A stretch of 64,000 bases of DNA from Flavobacterium cucumis (GCF_900148835.1 NZ_FRYK01000006.1:93884-157883), one strand, 5' to 3'. Positions 36,392-46,204 are shown, numbered from the stretch's first letter. Notes: generated from the sequence alone by a model not told the origin. Made by a program: numbers and translations.

Positions 36392-38728
36392 TCACCCAAT
36401 CACCTCCAACTTCGCAAATCGCAACAACAATTTCTTTAATCCCCCCACATCAAAGCGGATTTCGGCTTTCTTGTCGGCTCCTACTCCTTCTATATTTACA
36501 ATTTGCCCTTTTCCAAAGCGTTCGTGCATTACAATATTTCCAACAGTTAAATTTGCATCGACTGCATTTGAATTTCCTGAATTACTAGAAACCGGTTTTA
36601 AACGTCTAATATTTGCGGTTGGGCTAGGTTGGTCTTGCGTTAAATACTTAGGTGGTGTTCCTGCTGTAGGTTTAGCCAAGCGTAATTTCGATTTATCAAT
36701 ATCACCAAAAACATCAATATCCATAACCGGTTTGTAACGATAACCCGAATCTACTGGATTCAAATATTCTAAATATTGGTCGTTGATTTCTTCAATAAAA
36801 CGGGATGGTTCACTATCCACTAATTTTCCCCAACGGTAACGCGATTGCGCATATGTTAAATACGCTTGGTGTTCGGCACGTGTTAAAGCTACATAGAACA
36901 AACGACGCTCTTCCTCTAGTTCACTTCTTGTATTTAAACTCATAGCACTTGGGAACAAATCCTCTTCCAATCCCACAATGAATACATGAGGGAACTCTAA
37001 TCCTTTTGCCAAGTGAATCGTCATAAGTGCTACTCTATCGTCGTCGCCTGTGTCTTTATCTAAATCGGTTGCTAAGGCAACATCTTCTAAAAATTCGGCT
37101 AATGCTCCTCTGGCACCATCAATTTCTTTTTGACCTTCCGTGAAGTCTTTAATACCGTTTAATAATTCTTCTATATTCTCAATTTTAGCAATACCTTCTG
37201 GAGTACCGTCTTTTTTTAGTTCTTGGACCAATCCTGTTTTCTTTGTAACGTGCTCGGTCAAGAAAAAGGCATCTTGATTTTCATTGATTACTTGAAAACT
37301 CTTAATCATGGTAACAAAATCTTGAATCTTAGTTTTGGTACCCGAATTCAATTTCAAATCAATTTTATCAATATGCTCCATTACTTCAAAAATAGAACGC
37401 TTATAATGATTGGCAGCAACCGTTAATTTCTCAACCGTGGTATCTCCAATTCCTCTAGCAGGATAATTAATCACACGAACTAAGGCTTCTTCATCTTTAG
37501 GGTTAATCACCAAACGCAAATAGGCCAAAACATCTTTTATTTCCTTACGCTGATAAAACGATAATCCCCCATAAATTCGATATGGAATATCGCGTTTGCG
37601 CAAGGCATCTTCCATCGCACGAGATTGTGCATTGGTACGATACAAAATCGCAAATTGGCCGTTTAACATTTGGTTTTGCATTTTTTGTTCGAAAATGGTT
37701 GCCGCCACAAAGCGTCCTTCTTCCCCATCGGTTAAACTGCGGTGCACTTTTATCTTTGGTCCATCATCATTGGATGTCCATACGATTTTATCTAACTTTG
37801 TTTTATTCTTATCAATGACGTTATTGGCTGCCTCAACGATGTTCTTTGAAGAACGATAATTTTGTTCCAAGCGGTACATCCGTACATTTTCGTAATCTTT
37901 CTGAAAATTTAAAATATTGTTGATGTTAGCCCCACGAAACGCATAAATACTTTGTGCATCATCTCCTACCACACAAATATTTTGGAATCTATCCGACAAG
38001 GCACGAACAATTAAATATTGGGAATGGTTGGTATCTTGGTACTCATCTACTAGAATGTATCTGAATCGATCTTGATATTTCGCCAAGACATCAGGGAAAC
38101 GATTTAATAACTCATTGGTTTTCAACAATAAATCATCAAAATCCATAGCTCCAGATTTAAAACAACGCTCTACATATTGTTGGTAAATTTCCCCCATACG
38201 TGGTTTCTTGCTCATCGCATCAGCCTCCTGCAATTCAGGATTATTAAAATAAGCTTTTACTGTGATAAGTGAGTTTTTGTAAGATGAAATTCTCCCTAAA
38301 ATTTGCTTGGGTTTGTAGATATCCTTATCCAATTGCATTTCTTTAATAATCGAACCGATTAAACGAACCGAATCTTGCGTATCATAAATTGTAAAATTAG
38401 AGGGATAACCTAATTTATCGGCCTCACTTCGCAAAATTTTTGCAAAAACGGAGTGGAATGTCCCCATCCAAAGGTTTTTTGCTTCGTTATTCCCCACAAT
38501 ATCCGCAATACGTTTTTTCATCTCACGTGCGGCTTTATTGGTAAAAGTTAAGGCTAAAATATTAAATGCATCTACTCCTTGACTCATCAAATTAGCGATA
38601 CGAACCGTCAATACTCTAGTTTTTCCAGATCCTGCTCCCGCAATCACTATCATGGGGCCATCTTTTTGGAGTACGGGAGCTTGTTGTGCTTCGTTCAATT
38701 GGCTTATATAACGCTGCATTTCATTCAT
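36392..38728 (-). CDS. pcrA: UvrD/PcrA-type DNA helicase
   Basis: Superfamily 1A 3'-5' helicase for repair and replication restart. The 778-residue protein has Walker A VIAGAGSGKTRVL, motif II VDEYQDTN, motif III GDDAQSIYAFRGA, LEQNYRS and, near the end, VALMTIHLAKGLEFPHVFIVG and YVALTRAE. A C-terminal PcrA-type Tudor-like domain (VGNIVMHERFGKGQIVNIEG) binds RNA polymerase or DNA. ATG at 38728 is chosen; the frame continues three codons to a TTG. Confidence 0.92.
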   Translation of the reverse strand: MNEMQRYISQLNEAQQAPVLQKDGPMIVIAGAGSGKTRVLTVRIANLMSQGVDAFNILALTFTNKAAREMKKRIADIVGNNEAKNLWMGTFHSVFAKILRSEADKLGYPSNFTIYDTQDSVRLIGSIIKEMQLDKDIYKPKQILGRISSYKNSLITVKAYFNNPELQEADAMSKKPRMGEIYQQYVERCFKSGAMDFDDLLLKTNELLNRFPDVLAKYQDRFRYILVDEYQDTNHSQYLIVRALSDRFQNICVVGDDAQSIYAFRGANINNILNFQKDYENVRMYRLEQNYRSSKNIVEAANNVIDKNKTKLDKIVWTSNDDGPKIKVHRSLTDGEEGRFVAATIFEQKMQNQMLNGQFAILYRTNAQSRAMEDALRKRDIPYRIYGGLSFYQRKEIKDVLAYLRLVINPKDEEALVRVINYPARGIGDTTVEKLTVAANHYKRSIFEVMEHIDKIDLKLNSGTKTKIQDFVTMIKSFQVINENQDAFFLTEHVTKKTGLVQELKKDGTPEGIAKIENIEELLNGIKDFTEGQKEIDGARGALAEFLEDVALATDLDKDTGDDDRVALMTIHLAKGLEFPHVFIVGLEEDLFPSAMSLNTRSELEEERRLFYVALTRAEHQAYLTYAQSRYRWGKLVDSEPSRFIEEINDQYLEYLNPVDSGYRYKPVMDIDVFGDIDKSKLRLAKPTAGTPPKYLTQDQPSPTANIRRLKPVSSNSGNSNAVDANLTVGNIVMHERFGKGQIVNIEGVGADKKAEIRFDVGGLKKLLLRFAKLEVIG

Positions 38729-39023
38729 AATGTGCAATAACTTTTATCTAATTTACAAAAATACACTTTGGTAAGTGTTTATACAAGTTTTATTTTGTGC
38801 TTAAAGTGAAAGAAATTTTTAAACATACAGACACAAAAGATTTGTTTTGTGTTGATTTTAGGCGTTTTACTTAACTTAGAAAACATAGAGAAATTGAGCA
38901 ACTCATTTTTGAATTTAAGATTTGATTTTATCCATTTCTTTAATTTCTCAAACCTGTGTTCCTAAACCTATTTGAATTTTAATTATTTTAATCTTAATTT
39001 GCGACACATTTAAAACTACAAAA

Positions 39024-39548
39024 ATGATTATCGAAGATAAGTTATTAGAAATTGCTGCTTACACCCTACCAGCTTTAATTACGGGTGGTGTTGCTTTTGT
39101 TATGATGCAAAAATTTTACAACAGCGAAGAAAGCAAACGCAAATTTGAATTGCTGCGAGAAAATCAAAAACAAGCCTTACCAATTCGTTTACAAGCGTAT
39201 GAACGAATGGTTTTATTCTTAGAACGCATTAATCCTGCACAACTTTTACTTCGCGTGGCTCCAATCAGTCCAACGAAAGATGATTATGCTACTTTATTAA
39301 TTCATCATATCCAAACGGAATACGAACACAATTTGACCCAACAAATTTATTTGACTTCGGAAACTTGGGACATCGTTTTAAAAGCTAAAAATAGTACGGT
39401 ACAAATTATTCGTAAAAATGCAGCTAGAGAAGACCTAACTAATGCCGATAAATTAAGAGAAGCTGTAATGTTAGAAATGACAGAAACCGAAGCGCCGAGT
39501 ACTATTGCAATCAACTTTCTAAAAGAAGAATTAAAAAGAGTTTTCTAA
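39024..39548 (+). CDS. Conserved hypothetical protein with N-terminal membrane helix
   Basis: The 174-residue protein has one transmembrane helix at about residues 10-30 (YTLPALITGGVAFVMMQ) and a cytoplasmic helical domain with LRLQAYERMVLFLERINP-type charged helices. The layout is common in Bacteroidota, but I cannot assign a function. It is followed after 30 bp by another hypothetical gene on the same strand, probably co-transcribed. Confidence 0.7.
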   Translation: MIIEDKLLEIAAYTLPALITGGVAFVMMQKFYNSEESKRKFELLRENQKQALPIRLQAYERMVLFLERINPAQLLLRVAPISPTKDDYATLLIHHIQTEYEHNLTQQIYLTSETWDIVLKAKNSTVQIIRKNAAREDLTNADKLREAVMLEMTETEAPSTIAINFLKEELKRVF

Positions 39549-39578
39549 AAGTTAGTCCCCTTGCTTCTCAATTAAAAA

Positions 39579-40136
39579 ATGAACTCGTTTAAGCTATTTT
39601 GTTTGCAAAATGAAGTCTATTCTTCAAAAGTTACCCCTAAAAGTGTGCTTCCACTATTAGAGAAGTTCACAATGAAATATGGTATTACAACGGTTTATAA
39701 AACCTTTGACAATAGTTTTGAATCGTTTGAAGAAAGCTTGAATAATTTAATTTATGAAGATAAAAATTTTAGCGACTATAAGATTATTTATATTCTAACT
39801 GAAGGCGACCACAATGATTTACTAATTGATAATTTCAAATATAGTTTTGAGGAAATCGCCGAAATTTTTGAAGCAAAACTTACGGACAAAATTTTACACT
39901 TTTCTAATATTACCCAACTCAACTTAGAAGAAGAAACTGCTCAGTATTTTCTCGATATTACGGGAGCAAAAGGGGTATCAGGATATGCTAATAAAACCAC
40001 TATCGGTAGTTTTACTTTTGACTTTGAATTTTTCTACCACTACTTTACTACCCGAGACCCTATTTATGCTACTGAAGAAATTTATAAGAAAAACTTAGCG
40101 CTAGCCAAAACATTAGGTTTTACCATGTATTATTGA
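39579..40136 (+). CDS. Hypothetical protein resembling DUF6642
   Basis: The 185-residue protein opens with LFCLQNEVYSSKVTPKSVLPLLE and has IIYILTEGDHNDLL, ISQ-like FSNITQLNL and ITGAKGVSGYA. The order of these pieces recalls DUF6642, proteins with a caspase/CHAT-like fold. The resemblance is from memory and weak, and the histidine-cysteine dyad expected of an active protease is not evident (TEGDH replaces the usual THG). It probably forms an operon with the upstream gene. Confidence 0.6.
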   Translation: MNSFKLFCLQNEVYSSKVTPKSVLPLLEKFTMKYGITTVYKTFDNSFESFEESLNNLIYEDKNFSDYKIIYILTEGDHNDLLIDNFKYSFEEIAEIFEAKLTDKILHFSNITQLNLEEETAQYFLDITGAKGVSGYANKTTIGSFTFDFEFFYHYFTTRDPIYATEEIYKKNLALAKTLGFTMYY

Positions 40137-40185
40137 AACAATCTCGTCACTAACAAGACGGTTTCTATGTGTATAAGATTTTACT

Positions 40186-40521
40186 TTATAAATGTTTGGC
40201 AATCTCATCTGCTTGAATACTGTGATGAGAAGTTTTATACACTACTTCTTTATTTTTTAAAACTATAATCTGTGGCGATTGATGAATCACGTTTAGCTCC
40301 TCTGCAATAAAATTAGAAACGCTTCTATAGGAAAGCAAATCCAAATAATTAAAATCAGCTTTAGCTGTCAACAGATCACTTCCGTTTATCAAACGCTCTT
40401 TGGCGTAAGCACTAATGCCACAAGTAACACTATCCTTAAAAATAATTTGGGTTGTATCCATCGATTTTTCAAGAATGGCAAAAACATCTTGTTCTGTGGT
40501 AATGGAATTCCAGTTTTTCAT
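40186..40521 (-). CDS. ytxJ: Bacillithiol-system redox protein YtxJ
   Basis: The 111-residue thioredoxin-fold protein has FKDSVTCGISAYAKERL near residue 27-44, holding the single active cysteine, and YLDLLSYRSVSNFIAEEL followed by QSPQIIVLKN, the typical YtxJ order. It probably removes bacillithiol from proteins, like a monothiol glutaredoxin. Bacillithiol is made in many Bacteroidota, which fits. Confidence 0.88.
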   Translation of the reverse strand: MKNWNSITTEQDVFAILEKSMDTTQIIFKDSVTCGISAYAKERLINGSDLLTAKADFNYLDLLSYRSVSNFIAEELNVIHQSPQIIVLKNKEVVYKTSHHSIQADEIAKHL

Positions 40522-40560
40522 TGGTATATAATTAAGTACGTTTAAAGTTTATTTTATATG

Positions 40561-42117
40561 TTATGAGCTACAAGATAACATAGAGCAACCTATTTTATTC
40601 CTTGCCCAATCTGGTCTTTTGGCAAACCACTTTTCATTCTGAGGTTGTTCGTCATATGGATTTTTAAGTAAACGATACAAATCATCAATAAGAGCATACA
40701 CTCCTTTCTCAGCAGCTTCAATTGCCATTTGTGCCATGTAATTACGCAACACATATTTGGGGTTGACTTTATTCATAGCTGTTTTTCGTTCGTCGTCTGT
40801 TCGTGTTTCTGCTGCAATTTTTTCCAAATACAATATCATCCAAGCCAACCAACGAGTCTTTAAAGCTGTTGTTATTTTATCGGGATGATAAAAAGCTGTT
40901 GTTATTTTATCAAAAGCTTCTTCTGAAGAATCCGTTTTTGAAACTTGAGACAGATTGCGATAAAAAATGGTCATATCCGTTTCAGAAATGGCCAATAACG
41001 CAATCAATTCGTTTTGAAAATGTTCATCATAAGTTGATGTCAAACCAAGCTTTTCTTGCATCATCTTTGGAAAAGCTATATCAAAATTGGCACTGTAGCT
41101 ATTCAAAACCAATTCCATTGAAGTCAGGTCTTCAATTAATGGATACAGCGCATTTCCTAATTGCACTAAATTCCAGAGTGCGATGTCTGGCTGATTTCTA
41201 AAGCGGTATCGTCTTCCTTCTGCATCAGTTGTGTTAGGTGTCCAATCTGGGTCATAATCCTCTAACCAACCATAAGGGCCATAATCAATTGTCAAACCTA
41301 AAATTGACATATTATCGGTATTCATCACTCCATGTACGAATCCTACGCGTTGCCAATGCAAAACCATTTCCACTGTTCGATTCACTACTTCTTGATAAAA
41401 CTGCAAATATTTTTCTTTCCCCGTTGTCGTAATTTCAGGATAAAAATAGTGAATCGTGTAGTCGGCCAAAGCCTTGAGATTTTTACTGTCTTTTCGTGCT
41501 GCAAACAATTGAAAATTTCCAAATCGAATAAATGTTGGGGCTACTCTACAAACTACTGCCCCATCTTCATACGCTGGATTTCCATTATACAGTACATCCC
41601 GTAAAACTTTATCACCCGTACCTACCAATGCTAAAGAACGAGTTGTGGGTACTCCTAAATGATACATTGCCTCACTACACAAATGTTCACGTATTGAAGA
41701 ACGTAAAACAGCTAAACCATCCGCATTACGGGAATAGGGTGTTTCACCAGCCCCTTTTAATTGTAACGTCCAACGTTGGTTATCCTTTAGAATCTCAAAT
41801 AAATTAATGGCTCTACCATCTCCCAATTGTCCAGCCCAATTTCCAAATTGATGTCCCGCATAAGCCATAGCATAAGGTGTTGTATTGGGAAAAACTTCTT
41901 TACCCGAAACCAAGTTTAAAAAAGCAGCTGATTGCGTTGCTGATGAAATACCAAGTCTGTCAGCCATATCATCCGATACATGTAACAATTTAGCATGCGA
42001 AGGTACTCTGGGAGTAACATAAGAATACGCTGCGTCAAAAACTTGTCTTCTAGTAGTAGTTGTGTCTTTATCTGCTGGAAGGTTGTCGATAAAAGTATTG
42101 TCGATTGTAAATTTCAT
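40561..42117 (-). CDS. selO: Protein adenylyltransferase SelO (YdiU/UPF0061)
   Basis: Pseudokinase-fold enzyme that attaches AMP to Ser, Thr and Tyr of redox proteins. The start at 42117 (MKFTIDNTF) gives 518 residues. Seen are YAGHQFGNWAGQLGDGRA, LQLKGAGETPYSRNADGLAVLRSSIRE and HGVMNTDNMSILGLTIDYGP, all family marks, and the C terminus CSMLSCSS. The C-terminal cysteine is where eukaryotic SelO carries selenocysteine. The longer frame upstream starts in a non-family hydrophobic segment. Confidence 0.94.
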   Translation of the reverse strand: MKFTIDNTFIDNLPADKDTTTTRRQVFDAAYSYVTPRVPSHAKLLHVSDDMADRLGISSATQSAAFLNLVSGKEVFPNTTPYAMAYAGHQFGNWAGQLGDGRAINLFEILKDNQRWTLQLKGAGETPYSRNADGLAVLRSSIREHLCSEAMYHLGVPTTRSLALVGTGDKVLRDVLYNGNPAYEDGAVVCRVAPTFIRFGNFQLFAARKDSKNLKALADYTIHYFYPEITTTGKEKYLQFYQEVVNRTVEMVLHWQRVGFVHGVMNTDNMSILGLTIDYGPYGWLEDYDPDWTPNTTDAEGRRYRFRNQPDIALWNLVQLGNALYPLIEDLTSMELVLNSYSANFDIAFPKMMQEKLGLTSTYDEHFQNELIALLAISETDMTIFYRNLSQVSKTDSSEEAFDKITTAFYHPDKITTALKTRWLAWMILYLEKIAAETRTDDERKTAMNKVNPKYVLRNYMAQMAIEAAEKGVYALIDDLYRLLKNPYDEQPQNEKWFAKRPDWARNKIGCSMLSCSS

Positions 42118-42241
42118 GTTCAAGTTTGAGAGGTATACAAAGATACAGATTAGCTTTTTGAAAAAAGTACAAACAAATTGCAATTTTTGTTAAAATTAGC
42201 GCCCATGTGTAATAAAAAATACATTTGTACTACTAACTTTT

Positions 42242-42249
42242 TATATTTG
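42242..42249 (+). promoter_or_regulatory. Bacteroidota -7 promoter box for the M28 peptidase
   Basis: TATATTTG, 32 bp before the start; a second candidate TACATTTG lies at 42220-42227. Confidence 0.45.
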
Positions 42250-42281
42250 TTTCCTATTTAAAAACCAAAAATAACTTTTTT

Positions 42282-43307
42282 ATGAAAAAAATATTGTTTT
42301 CAGGTATGGCCATGATGCTATTGCTAAGCAGTTGCTCAACAGCACAAATGGCATCCAAAAAACCAGTAGATGCAGGCACTTATCTTTCAACCATTAAAGC
42401 TGATGAATTAAGCAAGCACTTATATATCGTTGCAGGTGATGAAATGGAGGGTAGAAATACAGGAGAACCTGGACAAAAAAAAGCGGGGCTTTATCTTATT
42501 GAAGAATACAAAAAAATGGGGATAAGTTTTCCTCCAGGTGCTAACGATTGGTATCAAAAAGTTCCTTCTGAATTCATGAAAAGAGGATTTGCTCCTAAAC
42601 TCAATGATTCCGAAAACATTTGGGCTTTTATTAAAGGTTCGGAAAAACCAGATGAAATCCTTGTAATTTCAGCACATTACGATCACGTTGGAATGAAAAA
42701 CGGCGAAATTTATAACGGTGCTGACGATGATGGTTCGGGAACAGTTGCGTTATTAGAAATTGCACAAGCTTTTAAAGAAGCGGAGAAAAAAGGACATGGA
42801 CCTAAACGTTCTATTTTATTTTTACACGTTACAGGTGAAGAGCATGGTTTACACGGTTCAAGATTTTACTCTGAAAATCCACTATTCCCTCTAGAAAATA
42901 CAATTGCCGATATCAATATTGATATGATAGGTAGACGGGATACGTTACACCCGAATACCAATAATTATATTTATGTAATTGGCTCGGATAGATTGAGCAG
43001 TGAATTGCACACCATTAATGAAGAGGTAAATAATAAATATACCCAATTGGAATTGGATTACAAGTACAACGACAGAAACGATCCTGAGAGAATTTACTAC
43101 CGTTCAGATCATTACAATTTTGCAAAAAAAGGTATCCCGTCTATTTTCTTTTTCAATGGGGTACATGCCGATTATCACTTACCAAGCGATACGCCAGACA
43201 AAATTGAGTATGACGCATTAGCAAAAAGAGCCCAATTGGCTTTTGGTTTAGCTTGGGAATTAGCGAATCGACCAGAGCGAATCAAAGTAGACCGTGACGG
43301 AAAATAA
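42282..43307 (+). CDS. M28-family zinc peptidase lipoprotein
   Basis: The 341-residue protein has a lipoprotein signal ending LLSSC at residue 18. The M28 domain carries the metal ligands in order: SAHYDHVG (His, Asp), NGADDDGSG (bridging Asp), HVTGEEHGLHGS (catalytic Glu and Glu ligand), NIDMIGR (Asp) and a late ADYHLPSDT (His). It is probably an aminopeptidase facing the periplasm. A terminator follows, then another lipoprotein hydrolase gene. Confidence 0.92.
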   Translation: MKKILFSGMAMMLLLSSCSTAQMASKKPVDAGTYLSTIKADELSKHLYIVAGDEMEGRNTGEPGQKKAGLYLIEEYKKMGISFPPGANDWYQKVPSEFMKRGFAPKLNDSENIWAFIKGSEKPDEILVISAHYDHVGMKNGEIYNGADDDGSGTVALLEIAQAFKEAEKKGHGPKRSILFLHVTGEEHGLHGSRFYSENPLFPLENTIADINIDMIGRRDTLHPNTNNYIYVIGSDRLSSELHTINEEVNNKYTQLELDYKYNDRNDPERIYYRSDHYNFAKKGIPSIFFFNGVHADYHLPSDTPDKIEYDALAKRAQLAFGLAWELANRPERIKVDRDGK

Positions 43308-43313
43308 ATCAAC

Positions 43314-43357
43314 ACACCCTAAAATGCCTTAGTCGTATTTTAGGGTGTTTTATTTTA
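43314..43357 (+). terminator. Intrinsic terminator
   Basis: ACACCCTAAAAT at 43314-43325 pairs with ATTTTAGGGTGT at 43337-43348, followed by TTTTATTTT. Confidence 0.9.
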
Positions 43358-43394
43358 AAGCATTCTAATATTTCTAATTTCAAAACAACAAATC

Positions 43395-44408
43395 ATGAAA
43401 AAGCAAATAAAAACCCTACTGCTTGTAGCAATTGTAGCATTATTTACTAGTTGCCAAAAAGAAACTGTAACGCCTCAACAGGACTATTTTGCACAATCGG
43501 CTGATAGCATTCAAACCGGTGGTGTAAAATTAATCCCTATTACTACTCCAAAAGGAACATTTAATGTTTGGACCAAACGCGTTGGTAACAATCCTAAAAT
43601 AAAAGTATTGCTTTTAAATGGAGGTCCGGGTGCTACTCATGAGTATTTTGAGTGTTTTGAAAATTTTTTACCTGCAGAGGGTATTGAATTTATTTATTAT
43701 GATCAATTGGGGTGTGGAAATGCAGACAATCCAAACGATACTACAATGTGGGATTTGGGTAGATATGTTGAAGAGGTAGAACAAGTGCGTAAAGCTTTGC
43801 AATTAGACAATACCAATTTTTACTTATTGGGGCATTCGTGGGGAGGTATTTTAGCAATGGAGTACAGTTTGAAATATCAAGACAACATGAAAGGATTAAT
43901 CATTTCAAACATGATGGCTAGCTGCCCCGAATACGATACATATGCTAATGAAGTTTTGGCAAAACAAATGGATCCGAAAGTATTGGATGAAATCATGAAA
44001 TTAGAGGCAAATAAAGACTTTTCTAATCCTAGATATATGGAGTTACTCCTCCCTAATTTCTATGAAAAACACATTTTGCGTTTCCCTTCAAAAGACTGGC
44101 CAGAGCCGGTAAATCGTTCTTTTGCGAAAATGAATCAATCGTTGTATGTTACGATGCAAGGACCAAGTGAATTTGGAATTTCAGGAAAATTAGAAAATTG
44201 GGATCGTAAAACAGATTTAAAAAATATAAAAATCCCGACTCTTGTCATTGGGGCTAAATATGATACTATGGATCCAAACCACATGGAAGCAATTTCAAAA
44301 ATCTTACCTAAAGGTTCGTATTTGTTTTGTTCAAAAGGAAGTCATATGGCGTTTTACGACGATCAAAAAACGTATTTTGATGGGTTGATTACTTTTTTAA
44401 AGCAATAG
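43395..44408 (+). CDS. Proline-iminopeptidase-like alpha/beta hydrolase lipoprotein
   Basis: The 337-residue protein has a lipoprotein signal (ALFTSC, cysteine at about residue 20). The hydrolase domain has LLNGGPGATHEYFE (oxyanion loop), YYDQLGCGNADNP, the nucleophile elbow LLGHSWGG, the acid in VIGAKYDTMDP and the base in KGSHMAFYDD, giving a Ser-Asp-His triad. This order matches proline iminopeptidases (S33). It is probably involved in peptide degradation beside the M28 peptidase. Confidence 0.88.
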   Translation: MKKQIKTLLLVAIVALFTSCQKETVTPQQDYFAQSADSIQTGGVKLIPITTPKGTFNVWTKRVGNNPKIKVLLLNGGPGATHEYFECFENFLPAEGIEFIYYDQLGCGNADNPNDTTMWDLGRYVEEVEQVRKALQLDNTNFYLLGHSWGGILAMEYSLKYQDNMKGLIISNMMASCPEYDTYANEVLAKQMDPKVLDEIMKLEANKDFSNPRYMELLLPNFYEKHILRFPSKDWPEPVNRSFAKMNQSLYVTMQGPSEFGISGKLENWDRKTDLKNIKIPTLVIGAKYDTMDPNHMEAISKILPKGSYLFCSKGSHMAFYDDQKTYFDGLITFLKQ

Positions 44409-44447
44409 AACGTTAGGTTTTATTGCTTTGAATAGTTGTGTTTTTTT

Positions 44448-45090
44448 GGAACACAGATTTTAGAAATTTAATTAAAGAAATCTTGGTGCGCTTTGTGGTT
44501 AAGTGATTTTTTGTTTCAAGTTTCAGGTTTCAGGTTTTTTGGAACACAGATTTTAGAAATTTAATTAATTGGGAAAATCTTTGAAATTTTGGTACGCGGA
44601 TGAAACAGATTCGCACAGGCGAAGCGCTGCTAATTACGGATTTTTCTTTGTGGAAAATAGTTCGCTAAAGCGAAGGTGGATGGGTACGGATTTTTGGAAC
44701 ACAGATTTTAGAAATTTAATTTACTGGAAAGATCTTTGAAGTTTTGGGACGCGGATGAAACAGATTCGCATTAGTGAAACACTGCTAATTACGGGTTTTT
44801 CTTTGTGGAAAATAGTTCGCTAAAGCGAAGGTGGATGGGTACGGATTTTGGAACACAGATTTTAGAAATTTAATTAATTGGGAAAATCTTTGAAATTTTG
44901 GTACGCGGATGAAACAGATTCGCATGGGCGAAGCGCTGCTAATTACGGGTTTTTCTTTGTGGAAAATAGTTCGCTAAAGCGAAGGTGGTTGGGTACGGAT
45001 TTTTGGAACACGGATTTTTAAAATTTTAGTAATTGGAAAAATCTTGGTGTTCCGGGTATAAATCCTTACTGGATTTAGTGGTTAAAAACA
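44448..45090. repeat. 155-bp tandem repeat array with degenerate flanks
   Basis: Three head-to-tail units start with GGAACACAGATTTTAGAAAT at 44541, 44696 and 44850 (155, 154, 155 bp). A partial unit precedes them (44448) and a diverged partial unit follows (45005-45090). Each full unit carries GCGGATGAAACAGATTCGCA, a CTGCTAATTACGG block and the small hairpin TTCGCT-AA-AGCGAA. No reading frame spans the array. It fills the 720-bp gap between the hydrolase and threonine aldolase genes. Confidence 0.85.
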
Positions 45091-45131
45091 ACTAAATCTC
45101 TTTAAAAACGTGACTTATTTAAAGGAAAAAC

Positions 45132-46157
45132 TTAAAACTCTAGCTTGGAAAAAACCTCCATAACATATTCGTGCATTACTTCTTTGTAATCTAAATGAGT
45201 AACAATTCTTAGTTTTCCATGTCCCATTGAACTAATAGCAATACCTTTTTGTTTCAATTTTTCCATAAAGGCTTTTTCATCTACGAAAGGTTGCAAACCA
45301 AATATTAAGATATTGGTTTCCACTGGTGCTACATTGGCAACCCAAGGCATTTTTTCTAATAAAGTACCCAACTCTTTTGCTCTTCTGTGATCAATTTCTA
45401 AACGGCTGATGTTATTTTGCAATGCAAATAAGCCTGCTGCTGCTAAATATCCCGATTGGCGGAGATTGCCTCCAAAAATCTTTCTAATGCGCAATGCACG
45501 ATGCATATCTTGCTTGCTCCCTAACAAAACCGAACCGACAGGAGCACCTAGTCCTTTTGATAAACAAACTGAAATTGTGTCAAACAATTCGCCAAACTGT
45601 TTTGGATGCTGCTTTTTGGCAACTAAAGCATTCCACAAGCGTGCCCCATCCAAATGGTATTTTAAATTATGTTCCAAACAAACTTGTTTGATTTCTTTCA
45701 AAGGCTGTAAATCGTAACAAGCCCCTCCCCCTTTATTAGTAGTATTTTCAATACTCACTAACGAAGTTAAAGGTGCGTGATAAAATTCAGGGTCATTGAT
45801 CCCATTTTTAACCAAATCTGCCGTAATCATACCGCGGTCTCCGTCAACTAAACAGCAAGAAACACCACTATTAAAAGACGCTCCTCCTGCTTCATAATGA
45901 TAAATATGCGAGTATTTATCACAAATTACTTGTTCGCCAGGCTGTGTGTGCAACTTAATAGCCGTCTGATTTGCCATTGTTCCCGAAGGAAAAAATAAGG
46001 CAGCTTCCATGCCAAATAAATCCGCCAAAGTTTCTTCTAACTCATTGACTGTTGGGTCTTGTTTATAAACATCATCGCCAACTTTAGCATTAAACATAAC
46101 GTTTAACATTTCTACAGAAGGCTTGGTTACGGTATCACTTACTAAATTAATTTCCAT
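45132..46157 (-). CDS. ltaE: Low-specificity L-threonine aldolase
   Basis: PLP enzyme splitting threonine and allo-threonine to glycine and acetaldehyde. The 341-residue protein has VSDTVTKPS at the start, FPSGTMANQTAI, HLDGARLWNA and the PLP lysine in SLSKGLGAPVGSVL (CLSKGLGAP here). Length and motifs fit the family. It is divergent from prfB. Confidence 0.93.
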   Translation of the reverse strand: MEINLVSDTVTKPSVEMLNVMFNAKVGDDVYKQDPTVNELEETLADLFGMEAALFFPSGTMANQTAIKLHTQPGEQVICDKYSHIYHYEAGGASFNSGVSCCLVDGDRGMITADLVKNGINDPEFYHAPLTSLVSIENTTNKGGGACYDLQPLKEIKQVCLEHNLKYHLDGARLWNALVAKKQHPKQFGELFDTISVCLSKGLGAPVGSVLLGSKQDMHRALRIRKIFGGNLRQSGYLAAAGLFALQNNISRLEIDHRRAKELGTLLEKMPWVANVAPVETNILIFGLQPFVDEKAFMEKLKQKGIAISSMGHGKLRIVTHLDYKEVMHEYVMEVFSKLEF

Positions 46158-46175
46158 ATAATAAAAAAGAATAGC

Positions 46176-46183
46176 TATTTTTG
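46176..46183 (+). promoter_or_regulatory. Bacteroidota -7 promoter box for prfB
   Basis: TATTTTTG, 21 bp before the prfB ATG at 46205. Confidence 0.5.
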
Positions 46184-46204
46184 TTCTGTAAAACTACAAT
46201 ATTT

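Noticed and set aside
39579..40521. Small hypothetical genes and ytxJ as a defence island
   Set aside because: There is no nuclease, helicase, reverse transcriptase or toxin pattern, and the neighbours are ordinary metabolic and repair genes.
44541..45004. 155-bp repeats as a CRISPR array
   Set aside because: The units are far too long, adjacent and without unique spacers, and no cas genes are near.
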